Assembly (NCBI GenBank): GCA_022709925.1
Contig: JAKLHX010000035.1
Span: 1 to 8,950, forward strand
Length of the DNA: 8,950 nucleotides
From: Candidatus Margulisiibacteriota bacterium
Lineage (GTDB): Bacteria; Margulisbacteria; WOR-1; JAKLHX01
Direction: 5' to 3'
Shown: piece by piece, positions 1-5,810 of the stretch
Layout of the letters: every line of letters starts with the position of its first letter
Numbering within the stretch: position 1 is the stretch's first letter
Program-made: the position numbers and the translations under genes
The notes under the pieces: generated by a model
What the model saw: the letters and a program-made list of their open reading frames with translations, nothing else
What the model was told of the DNA's origin: nothing
Database searches by the model: none

Positions 1-222
1 CCGCCCGTGGTCGTGGAAATCGCCGCCGAGGCGATCCCGCTCGATGTGGTCTACGAAGATGCCGATATCCTCGTCGTCAACAAGCCCGCCGGGATGGTCG
101 TGCATCCTGCCTACGGCCACGACTCGGGCACGCTGGTCAACGCGGTGCTGGCGCGCTGCCCCGACCTGGCCGGAGTGGGCGGCGAACTGCGCCCCGGCAT
201 CGTCCACCGGCTGGACAAAGAT
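1..222. other. Segment of foreign base composition (possible chimeric or transferred edge)
   Basis: Manual counting gives 152 G/C in the first 220 bases (69%), against 34 of 80 for 221-300 and 27 of 60 for 301-360. Codons before the switch are almost all GC-ending (GCC, CTC, GTC, CGC, CTG). Immediately after it come ACA, TCC, GGA, ATA, GTA and AGG. The reading frame is unbroken. The change occurs at about 212-222, within the codons for the highly conserved HRLDKDTSG active-site motif. This is what a join between two homologous genes would look like. Confidence 0.75.
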
Positions 223-723
223 ACATCCGGAATAATGGTAGTAGCAAAGGACGATATCACGCACAGGGAACTTTCAAAGATGTTCAAGGACAGGAAAGTG
301 ACGAAAAAATACATGGCAATGGTCCACGGCAAAGTAAAATCAGACTGCGGGACGATAGAAGCCCCTATAGGCAGGAGCCAGTCGGACCGAAAAAAAATGG
401 CGGTCGTGAACATCGTCACGGAGAAGCAGCTGATCGATAATCAGAGAAAAGCCAGGACGGCAAAATCAAGGAATGCCGTGACCCATTACAAAGTGATAAA
501 AAGGTTCGATGACAGGACTTTGCTGGAACTCAAGCTTGAGACAGGCCGGACCCACCAGATCAGGGTCCACATGGCATATATCAACCATCCCATAGTAGGG
601 GACAAGATCTACGGATACAAAAAAGACAAGGCGCAGACAATGGCGCTCCACAGTTTTGCTCTCGGTTTTATCCATCCCTTTACCGGGCAGTATATGGAGT
701 TCATCAGAGAGAAAATGCTATAA
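1..723 (+). CDS. rluD: RluA/RluD-family 23S rRNA pseudouridine synthase, 5'-truncated by window edge
   Basis: This enzyme isomerises specific uridines of large-subunit rRNA to pseudouridine in the cytoplasm. The reading frame is open from base 1, so the GTG at 7 is probably internal. The N-terminal S4 RNA-binding domain usual in RluD lies outside the window. Counting from base 7, the family motif GIVHRLDKDTSG holds the catalytic aspartate at residue 70. Upstream is the conserved strand ILVVNKPAGMVVHP (21-34), and downstream is the RTHQIRVHMA motif near residues 180-190. The C-terminal end is intact at TAA 721-723, and ruvC begins 8 bases later. Oddity: bases 1 to about 220 are roughly 69% GC with GC-ending codons, while the rest is about 44% GC and uses ATA, AGG and CTT like its neighbours, so the gene may be chimeric. 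The family is certain. The choice of RluD over other RluA-family members is likely but not proved. Confidence 0.9.
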   Translation, partial: PPVVVEIAAEAIPLDVVYEDADILVVNKPAGMVVHPAYGHDSGTLVNAVLARCPDLAGVGGELRPGIVHRLDKDTSGIMVVAKDDITHRELSKMFKDRKVTKKYMAMVHGKVKSDCGTIEAPIGRSQSDRKKMAVVNIVTEKQLIDNQRKARTAKSRNAVTHYKVIKRFDDRTLLELKLETGRTHQIRVHMAYINHPIVGDKIYGYKKDKAQTMALHSFALGFIHPFTGQYMEFIREKML

Positions 724-724
724 T
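716..724 (+). promoter_or_regulatory. Extended -10 promoter candidate for leaderless ruvC
   Basis: TGCTATAAT is a perfect extended -10 element (TGnTATAAT) that overlaps the rluD stop codon. Only seven bases separate it from the ruvC ATG at 732, so transcription would start at or next to the A of the start codon. No Shine-Dalgarno sequence precedes ruvC, which fits a leaderless message. No good -35 is visible at 16-18 bp (near 695-701), as is tolerated by extended -10 promoters. The element also encodes the last rluD codons, so chance cannot be excluded. Confidence 0.45.
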
Positions 725-731
725 CTCTACC

Positions 732-1217
732 ATGCGTACCCTTGGGATCGATCCCGGAACGGCCACAACCGGGTTTGGCGTGGTGGATGAAATAGACAAG
801 AAATTATGCCTCGTCGATTACGGCTGTATAAAGACCTCTCCCGGTCTTGATATGCCGACCCGCTTGAATATAATATCCGAACAGTTAACCGCTCTGATAG
901 AAAAATATAAGCCCGAAAATGTAGCCGTAGAGCAATTGTTCTTTGCTTCCAACGCCAAGACCGCCATAAAAGTAGGGGAGGCGAGAGGGGTGATACTTCT
1001 CACGGCGTCCCAGGCAGGGTTGAAAGTTGCCGAATATACGCCTCTCCAAGTGAAGATGGCATTGACCGGCTACGGCAAAGCCGATAAAAAACAGGTGCAG
1101 TACATGGTAAAGAATCTGCTAAAATGCAAGGAGACCCCGAAACCGGATGATGCGGCCGATGCGATAGCCATAGCCGTATGCCATCTTAATTCGCGCAGGA
1201 TAAGGGAGGCAAAATGA
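732..1217 (+). CDS. ruvC: RuvC, Holliday-junction resolvase
   Basis: RuvC is the crossover-junction endodeoxyribonuclease that cuts Holliday junctions symmetrically during recombination and repair, normally with the RuvAB branch-migration motor. The 161 residues match the usual length. The four acidic metal-binding residues of the RNase H-like fold are visible: D7 in GIDPGTATTGFG, E67 in VAVEQLFF, and D140 and D143 in PDDAADAIAIAVCH, with the same spacing as E. coli D7/E66/D138/D141. The ATG is chosen because the family begins directly at the first beta strand (MRTLGIDPG). No Shine-Dalgarno sequence precedes it; an extended -10 sits just upstream. Its TGA overlaps the ruvA ATG by 4 bases (ATGA), implying translational coupling. 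Confidence 0.97.
   Translation: MRTLGIDPGTATTGFGVVDEIDKKLCLVDYGCIKTSPGLDMPTRLNIISEQLTALIEKYKPENVAVEQLFFASNAKTAIKVGEARGVILLTASQAGLKVAEYTPLQVKMALTGYGKADKKQVQYMVKNLLKCKETPKPDDAADAIAIAVCHLNSRRIREAK
1203..1209 (+). promoter_or_regulatory. Shine-Dalgarno sequence of ruvA
   Basis: AGGGAGG lies inside the 3' end of ruvC, four bases before the overlapping ATG of ruvA. It fixes the ruvA start and shows that this organism uses ordinary Shine-Dalgarno initiation for operon-internal genes, unlike ruvC, pstS and the minus-strand binding-protein gene. Confidence 0.75.
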
Positions 1218-1831
1218 TAGGTTTTGTGGAAGGACCTCTTGAGAATATAGACATAGACAAGATCACGGTGAATGCCGGAGGTCTCGGATATGAGATAGTC
1301 GTGACATCTTCGGTTATGAGACACCTTCCGCAAAAGGGGCAAAAGGTCAGGGTGTTGACCTATCTTAATGTCAAAGAGGACTCGATGCAGCTTTTTGGTT
1401 TTTCTTCAAAGGACGAAAAAAGCCTTTTTCTCCAGCTTCTTTCGGTCTCCGGGATAGGCCCCAAAGGGGCAATGAACATAGTTTCTTCTTTTGACCTGAA
1501 CACTCTTGTCGCGGCCATCGCAAAAGCGGATGTCGATTTCCTGACATCGGTCCCGGGGATAGGCAAGAAAACGGCCCAGAGAGTGGTCGTCGAGCTAAAG
1601 GAAAAGATAAGCAAAGCCTATTCTTTGGAAGCCGAAACAAAGCTTTTTGCCGAAAAGGACCAATCGCCGGAACAGAAGGACGCGGTCTCCGCACTTATCG
1701 CTCTCGGCTACAGCGCCAAAGATGCCCGCCAGTCGGTCTCGGCCGTCATGGGAAAACTTCCGGCAGATCCGAGCATAGAGGAGATAATCAGGCATTCTCT
1801 CAGGAATTTATCTCAAGATCGAGCGAATTGA
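1214..1831 (+). CDS. ruvA: RuvA, Holliday-junction DNA-binding subunit
   Basis: RuvA forms a tetramer that binds four-way DNA junctions and loads the RuvB helicase for branch migration. The 205 residues are typical. The N-terminal OB-fold starts MIGFVEGPLE. Two helix-hairpin-helix motifs follow: LSVSGIGPKGAMNIV (about 76-90) and LTSVPGIGKKTAQRVVVEL (about 110-128). After a variable linker (135-155) comes the RuvB-binding C-terminal domain (155-200, DAVSALIALGYSAKDA). The start has a strong Shine-Dalgarno sequence and overlaps the ruvC stop. No ruvB follows, although ruvCAB or ruvAB clusters are common; RuvB must be encoded elsewhere. The last 32 bases overlap the end of the convergent HAD phosphatase gene, leaving no room for a terminator between them. 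Confidence 0.97.
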   Translation: MIGFVEGPLENIDIDKITVNAGGLGYEIVVTSSVMRHLPQKGQKVRVLTYLNVKEDSMQLFGFSSKDEKSLFLQLLSVSGIGPKGAMNIVSSFDLNTLVAAIAKADVDFLTSVPGIGKKTAQRVVVELKEKISKAYSLEAETKLFAEKDQSPEQKDAVSALIALGYSAKDARQSVSAVMGKLPADPSIEEIIRHSLRNLSQDRAN

Positions 1832-2345
1832 TGATGGAATCTTCCAGAAATCGCATCGGCATCCTTATCATCGATACTTCTTTTGCGACAGGCTTCACAA
1901 GGATAGTGTAAGCGCCTAAAAGGTTCCCTCCTATTACGTCGGTCAATATCTGGTCTCCTATCACGGCGGTCTCTTCAGGCGCGACATCCATGGCATTCAT
2001 CGCTTTTTTAAAAGCAAAAGGCAGGGGTTTGAACGATAATGCCATGCCGTTTATCCCGAGGCTTTTTGATATGTAATCAGTCCTGGGGACCCTGCTGCCG
2101 TTGGATACGAGAAATATTTTTAATCCTTTTTCCTTGACCTTTTCTACCCAGGAATATACCGCGAATGGGATCTTATATTCGGACCTTGGCATTATAGTAT
2201 CGTCAATGTCAACTATCAGCGCTTTTATGCCTTTTTTTACAAGATCATCTATGTCTATCGTGAATATTGAGCTGACATATTCTTTAGGCCTTATGAAGCC
2301 GCCCTTTTTCTCTTCTTTATAATAATCAAAATTCTCTAATGCCAC
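1800..2345 (-). CDS. yqeG: YqeG-family HAD superfamily IIIA phosphatase
   Basis: This is a small (181 aa) cytoplasmic HAD-fold phosphohydrolase. Motif I is KALIVDIDDTIMP with nucleophile D46 and acid/base D48. Motif II is FLVSNGS (S81), K106 is the likely motif III lysine, and motif IV is IGDQILTDVIGG (D131, D136). The GDQxxTDxxGG block followed by NLLGAYTILVKPV is characteristic of the YqeG/GEP4-like group; GEP4 is a phosphatidylglycerophosphate phosphatase in yeast, so a phospholipid-phosphate role is plausible but inferred. The start is GTG at 2345, supported by AAAGGAA eight bases upstream. It begins two bases after the stop of the preceding minus-strand gene, so the two are co-transcribed. 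Its 3' end overlaps ruvA by 32 bp in antisense. Confidence 0.88.
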   Translation of the reverse strand: MALENFDYYKEEKKGGFIRPKEYVSSIFTIDIDDLVKKGIKALIVDIDDTIMPRSEYKIPFAVYSWVEKVKEKGLKIFLVSNGSRVPRTDYISKSLGINGMALSFKPLPFAFKKAMNAMDVAPEETAVIGDQILTDVIGGNLLGAYTILVKPVAKEVSMIRMPMRFLEDSIINSLDLEINS

Positions 2346-2347
2346 TT

Positions 2348-3151
2348 TTACAGTTCCTTTATATAGAACAGATTCACGGTTACAGGATCGTTTGTCATGA
2401 CCCTGTTCGCTTTTTCAAGAAGTTTCAGTTTTAACTCGGGTTCCGATGAAGCGGTCGCCGATATAGTATCTATGATAGCATCTAAGCCTTTATTTTTGAG
2501 CGATCCCATATTCGCTTCGCCGCCGGAATAAAAAAGGTCCCTCAGGAACTGTTCCGTCCTTGAAATATCATCGTTCTTGTTCTCAAAAGGCTGTAGGGAG
2601 GATTTATATCCCATAAGGAACAGGTGTTCTTTCTTTTCCATGAGCTCGTTCTCCCAGGCATCCTCTTCTTCGTAATCGACATTTTTCAGCTTTATCTCTA
2701 TTCCCACGGCAGACAGGTCTTTCTTTATGAGCTGAGCTATTTGTACGGTCTTTACCCCGTTGGTATGTATGAGCAAAAGCCCCTTCAATCGGCGGTCTCT
2801 TTTTGAATATCCGGCTTGTCTGATAAGTTTTGTAGCTTCTGCCGGTGAGTAAGGGTATCCTTTGATATCGATATTGGAGCCCGGCATCCCCATCGGGATC
2901 ACTCCGGTCGGGATGTTGTTATCGCCGATTATATTCTTGCATATGTATTGCCGGTCTATGGCGTAGTTGAAAGCTTGGCGCAAAAGTTTGCCTTTTTGGC
3001 CGTTAAATATATCCTTTTTCATGTTAAAGCCCAGGAACCAAAGTCCGTCGTAACTTTCCTCTTGGGATAAGCCGGCGGATGATACGAGTATAGATAATGA
3101 AAACGCAAAAACTACGGATATTAGTATGTGTCTTCCGTGGAAAGCTCTCAT
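2348..3151 (-). CDS. Secreted mini solute-binding protein (partial family-5 SBP fold)
   Basis: A 267-residue protein with an N-terminal signal peptide: HGR near the start, hydrophobic core about 9-25, probable cleavage near SSAGLSQ at 24-30, no lipobox cysteine. The rest resembles only the middle-to-late part of family-5 (oligopeptide/dipeptide/nickel) binding proteins. It shows the LGFNMKK strand (about 40-46), the signature LRQAFNYAIDRQYICKNII (56-74), IPMGMPG and PYSPAEATKLIRQAGY (about 100-115), and a late ANRVMTNDP block. Usual members have about 500 or more residues. Here roughly 240 N-terminal residues and the final ~50-80 are absent, yet the frame is clean with normal codon use. It may be a stand-alone domain with a new role or the remnant of a deletion. 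No permease or ATPase genes of that family lie nearby. It starts from the divergent region shared with pstS and is followed by yqeG after two bases. No Shine-Dalgarno sequence is seen. Confidence 0.75.
   Translation of the reverse strand: MRAFHGRHILISVVFAFSLSILVSSAGLSQEESYDGLWFLGFNMKKDIFNGQKGKLLRQAFNYAIDRQYICKNIIGDNNIPTGVIPMGMPGSNIDIKGYPYSPAEATKLIRQAGYSKRDRRLKGLLLIHTNGVKTVQIAQLIKKDLSAVGIEIKLKNVDYEEEDAWENELMEKKEHLFLMGYKSSLQPFENKNDDISRTEQFLRDLFYSGGEANMGSLKNKGLDAIIDTISATASSEPELKLKLLEKANRVMTNDPVTVNLFYIKEL
2354..2360 (-). promoter_or_regulatory. Shine-Dalgarno sequence fixing the GTG start of yqeG
   Basis: On the minus strand AAAGGAA stands eight bases before GTG 2345-2343, inside the last codons of the upstream gene. 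There is no usable ATG close by, so this site decides the start. Confidence 0.7.
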
Positions 3152-3160
3152 TTTAGGACA

Positions 3161-3169
3161 ATTTTATCA
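3161..3169 (-). promoter_or_regulatory. Extended -10 promoter candidate for the minus-strand binding-protein/yqeG operon
   Basis: Read on the minus strand the sequence is TGATAAAAT, matching TGnTATAAT with one change in the hexamer. Nine bases separate it from the ATG at 3151, predicting a leader of only 0-4 bases. No Shine-Dalgarno sequence and no clear -35 are present. It lies back to back with the pstS promoter, with 39 bp between the two -10 hexamers. Confidence 0.4.
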
Positions 3170-3174
3170 TATAA

Positions 3175-3207
3175 AGGCGGATGTGTACGAAATCAGGCCG
3201 CATGGTA
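3175..3207 (+). repeat. Imperfect 20-bp-spaced direct repeat in the divergent control region
   Basis: AGGCGGATGTGTA (3175-3187) and AGGCCGCATGGTA (3195-3207) are similar if one base is gapped in each, and their starts are 20 bp apart, about two helical turns. They lie between the two divergent -10 elements, and the second overlaps the pstS extended -10. This could be an operator, for example for the PhoB encoded downstream. It does not resemble the E. coli Pho box (CTGTCAT units at 11-bp spacing), and the match may be chance. Confidence 0.2.
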
Positions 3208-3211
3208 TAAT
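3203..3211 (+). promoter_or_regulatory. Extended -10 promoter of the pst-pho operon
   Basis: TGGTATAAT is a perfect extended -10 (TG at 3203-3204, TATAAT at 3206-3211). The spot 17 bp upstream (GTGTAC, 3183-3188) is a poor -35, as is common for activator-dependent promoters. Twenty-one bases separate the hexamer from the pstS ATG, so the predicted 5' leader is only about 13-15 bases and has no Shine-Dalgarno sequence. Confidence 0.6.
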
Positions 3212-3232
3212 TACTTCTGGACTGTAATAAAA

Positions 3233-4096
3233 ATGAAGAAAAACCGCAACAACCTCCTTTTCATCCTGATCGTCCTTATTCTTGTTTCTTCCGGTTGCGG
3301 ACAAAAAAGCAAGATACTCCAAATAAAAGGTTCCGATACCATGGTCAATATGTCCCAATCAATGGTGGAAGAGTTCATGAGAGAGAATCCCGAAGCTTCG
3401 GTGGCAATAACCGGCGGAGGGTCCGGTACTGGAGTGGCCGCTCTTATAAGCGGGACCGCAGATATAGCGCAATGTTCCAGGAATATGACACAGCATGAGA
3501 TACAAATGGCCAATGAGCGCAAAGTTTTCCCGTATGAGATCCCTGTAGCGATCGACGGCATCGCTGTCGTCGTATCCCCTAAAAATCCGATAAGCAAGCT
3601 TACTATGGGACAGCTTTCCGATATTTTTTCCGGGAAAACGACCAACTGGAAAGTGCTTGGAGGGCCGAACAGCCGCATTGTTGCGCTTTCAAGGGACAGG
3701 AATTCCGGGACGCACGCATTTTTTCTTGAACAGGTGGTAAAAAAGGGCAAAAAAAGATCTAAAGATGAGTTTGCCAAGAATGTTCTTATGATGCCTTCAA
3801 CCCAGGCGATAGTGGAGGAGGTCTCGGCTAACCCTGAAGCTATAGGGTACATAGGTCTGGGCTATGTAAACGAAAGGACAAAGCTTATAGCGGTCGCTAA
3901 AGACACGGGGAACCCTTATGTTATTCCTACCGTAAAATCTGCCGCATCAGGGATGTATCCTATTTCAAGGCCCCTGCTTTTTTATACTAACGGGACTCCT
4001 ACGAGAGAGGTGAAAAGCTTTATAGATTTTGCGCTGGGGAAGGTCGGGCAGAAGATAGTCGTAGATACGGGGTTCGTCCCTTTGCATAAAAAATGA
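3233..4096 (+). CDS. pstS: PstS, phosphate-binding lipoprotein of the Pst transporter
   Basis: PstS is the extracytoplasmic receptor that binds inorganic phosphate and delivers it to PstCA. The 287-residue protein has a lipoprotein signal: MKKNRNN, a hydrophobic stretch (8-19) and a lipobox ending SSGC with the modified cysteine at 22. Phosphate-contact motifs are visible: KGSDTM (32-37), ITGGGSGTG (59-67), SRN (82-84), AIDGIAVVV (106-114) and SRDRNSGTH (153-161). The frame stays open upstream to an ATG at 3128, but ATG 3233 is chosen because it gives a proper signal peptide and follows the extended -10 at 3203-3211; an earlier start would lie upstream of that promoter. There is no Shine-Dalgarno sequence. 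Its TGA overlaps the pstC ATG (ATGA), so it is the first gene of the operon. Confidence 0.95.
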   Translation: MKKNRNNLLFILIVLILVSSGCGQKSKILQIKGSDTMVNMSQSMVEEFMRENPEASVAITGGGSGTGVAALISGTADIAQCSRNMTQHEIQMANERKVFPYEIPVAIDGIAVVVSPKNPISKLTMGQLSDIFSGKTTNWKVLGGPNSRIVALSRDRNSGTHAFFLEQVVKKGKKRSKDEFAKNVLMMPSTQAIVEEVSANPEAIGYIGLGYVNERTKLIAVAKDTGNPYVIPTVKSAASGMYPISRPLLFYTNGTPTREVKSFIDFALGKVGQKIVVDTGFVPLHKK

Positions 4097-4962
4097 TAAA
4101 AAAATTCTTTGAAAGCCTTATAGAAAAAGCTATTTTTATAAGCGGCATAACCGCGATAGCTATAGTCGTTCTGATATTCATATTCCTCCTCAAAGAAAGC
4201 GTATACTTCTTTCTTAACAACAACCTTGCCGAGATATTGTTCGGCATGGACTGGTATCCCATATCGGAACCGCCGAAGTTCGGGTTTTTGCCGCTGATAT
4301 TGGGCTCAGTCCTTGTGACCGTTGGAGCTATTGTCATAGCCGTGCCGGTCGGGCTGGCGGCGGCTATATATATATCAGAGGTGGCTCCCGGATGGTTCAA
4401 GGAGATCTTAAAGACCGGGATAGAACTTCTTGCCGCGATACCCAGCATTGTGCTTGGGTTCGTAGGGATCGTAGTGCTTGCTCCCTTCATAAGAAATCTT
4501 TTTAATCTGCCCAGCGGGCTCACTGCTTTTGCTGGCTCAATAATGCTTGCTTTTATGGCTATGCCGACGATAGTCTCCATAATAGAGGATGCTATAAATT
4601 CGGTCCCGAAAAGCTACCGGGAAGGATCCCTTGCTCTCGGGGCTACGCACCTTCAGACCATAAGAAGAGTCATACTTCCCGCCGCTTCATCCGGCATTAT
4701 GGCAGCCGTTATGCTGGGTATAGGAAGAGTGATAGGGGAAACGATGGCGGTCCTTATGGTAACAGGGAATGCCGCTATCATGCCGACAAGCATTCTCCAG
4801 CCGGTGCGCACGCTGACAGCCACTATAGCCGCTGAAATGGGAGAGGTCATACAGGGAAGCATGCATTACTACGCTCTGTTCGGCATAGGATTTGTATTGT
4901 TCGTAATAACGTTCTTTATCAATCTGGCGGCCGACATGTTCCTTCATAGGAAGAAAAGCTGA
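4093..4962 (+). CDS. pstC: PstC, phosphate ABC transporter permease
   Basis: PstC is one of two inner-membrane subunits forming the phosphate translocation path. The 289 residues show about six membrane segments (roughly 13-33, 66-94, 113-133, 145-165, 205-225, 262-282). The cytoplasmic coupling (EAA-like) loop runs YREGSLALGATHLQTIRR and ends ILP (175-196), and is followed by the family block GIGRVIGETMAVLMVTGN (209-226). The ATG overlaps the pstS stop by 4 bases and there is no good Shine-Dalgarno sequence, so translation is probably coupled to pstS. It ends TGATG, sharing one base with the pstA start. PstC is told from PstA by order, by the GETMAVLMVTGN block and by similarity to its family. 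Confidence 0.95.
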   Translation: MIKKFFESLIEKAIFISGITAIAIVVLIFIFLLKESVYFFLNNNLAEILFGMDWYPISEPPKFGFLPLILGSVLVTVGAIVIAVPVGLAAAIYISEVAPGWFKEILKTGIELLAAIPSIVLGFVGIVVLAPFIRNLFNLPSGLTAFAGSIMLAFMAMPTIVSIIEDAINSVPKSYREGSLALGATHLQTIRRVILPAASSGIMAAVMLGIGRVIGETMAVLMVTGNAAIMPTSILQPVRTLTATIAAEMGEVIQGSMHYYALFGIGFVLFVITFFINLAADMFLHRKKS

Positions 4963-5810
4963 TGGGAAACGCAAAACTTACGCAAAAAATAGTCTTTTTC
5001 CTTTTGGGGGTGGCCACGGTCATGGTGATCATCCCCGTGATATTGATATTCGCATTAATACTTGTCAACGGCCTTCAGGCGATATCTCTTGAGTTCATCT
5101 TCAGCACTCCCAAAGCCGGCATGACCCAGGGCGGGATATTTCCTGCTATTGTGGGCACATTGTATCTGGTACTAGGGACCGCGGCATTTTCCCTTCCTTT
5201 AGGGATCCTTGCCGCCATATATCTTACCGAATATGCTTCGGACAACTGGCTTACCAGACTTATAGACATAGCGATAATAAACCTGGCCGGCGTGCCGTCG
5301 ATAGTTTTCGGACTTTTCGGGGTCGCCCTTTTTGTGATACTGCTGAATTTCGGGACTTCTATATTGTCCGGATCTCTCACGCTTTCCATAATGACGCTGC
5401 CTGTCATAATAACAGCCAGCAAAGAAGCGCTCAATTCCGTTCCAAAATCTTTCAGGGAGGTCAGCTATTCCCTCGGCGCGTCGCGCTGGCAGACGGTGAG
5501 GAACGTAGTTCTCCCGAACGCTATTCCCGGCATAATGACGGGGACGATCCTCGGCCTTTCAAGAGCTGCCGGAGAGACTGCACCGATACTTTTTACGGTT
5601 GCCGCATTTTATCTTCCAAGACTGCCGCGAACGGTCTATGACCAGGCGATGGCGCTTCCTTACCATATATATGTCCTATCGACCCAGGTCCCGAACGTCC
5701 CGGTGAAAATACAATACGGGACCGTCCTGGTGCTTATAGTCATAGTATTTTTTATGAATATATCCGCGGCTTATATAAGGGCTAAGTTCAGGAAGAAAAA
5801 ACAATGGTAA
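4962..5810 (+). CDS. pstA: PstA, phosphate ABC transporter permease
   Basis: PstA is the second membrane subunit of the phosphate importer, pairing with PstC. The 282 residues include about six membrane segments (roughly 9-36, 60-90, 105-130, 136-155, 195-215, 251-272). The coupling loop is SVPKSFREVSYSLGASRWQT (159-178) followed by VVLPNAIPGI. The family block LSRAAGETAPILFTVAAF (199-216) and a late LSTQVPN stretch (239-245) are typical of PstA. The start has AGGAAG (4948-4953) eight bases upstream. The gene overlaps the pstB1 start by 7 bases. As each permease normally docks one ATPase, two different permeases plus two different ATPases could give a fully asymmetric complex. Confidence 0.95.
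   Translation: MGNAKLTQKIVFFLLGVATVMVIIPVILIFALILVNGLQAISLEFIFSTPKAGMTQGGIFPAIVGTLYLVLGTAAFSLPLGILAAIYLTEYASDNWLTRLIDIAIINLAGVPSIVFGLFGVALFVILLNFGTSILSGSLTLSIMTLPVIITASKEALNSVPKSFREVSYSLGASRWQTVRNVVLPNAIPGIMTGTILGLSRAAGETAPILFTVAAFYLPRLPRTVYDQAMALPYHIYVLSTQVPNVPVKIQYGTVLVLIVIVFFMNISAAYIRAKFRKKKQW

Noticed and set aside
3152..3205. E. coli-type Pho box upstream of pstS
   Set aside because: TTAGGAC and TTATCAT lie 11 bp apart (3153-3170) and vaguely recall the CTGTCAT repeat, but the match is poor and they overlap the divergent promoter. Not called as a feature.
3128..3232. Longer pstS starting at ATG 3128
   Set aside because: It would put 35 residues ahead of a clear lipoprotein signal peptide, lie upstream of the extended -10 promoter, and overlap the start of the divergent minus-strand gene.
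4020..4580. 186-codon minus-strand open frame opposite pstC
   Set aside because: It lies fully antisense to a well-recognised permease gene and the end of pstS. It has low-complexity content typical of the shadow of a hydrophobic protein and matches no family I know. The antisense frames opposite pstS, phoU, ruvA, rluD, pstB2 and phoB were dropped for the same reason.
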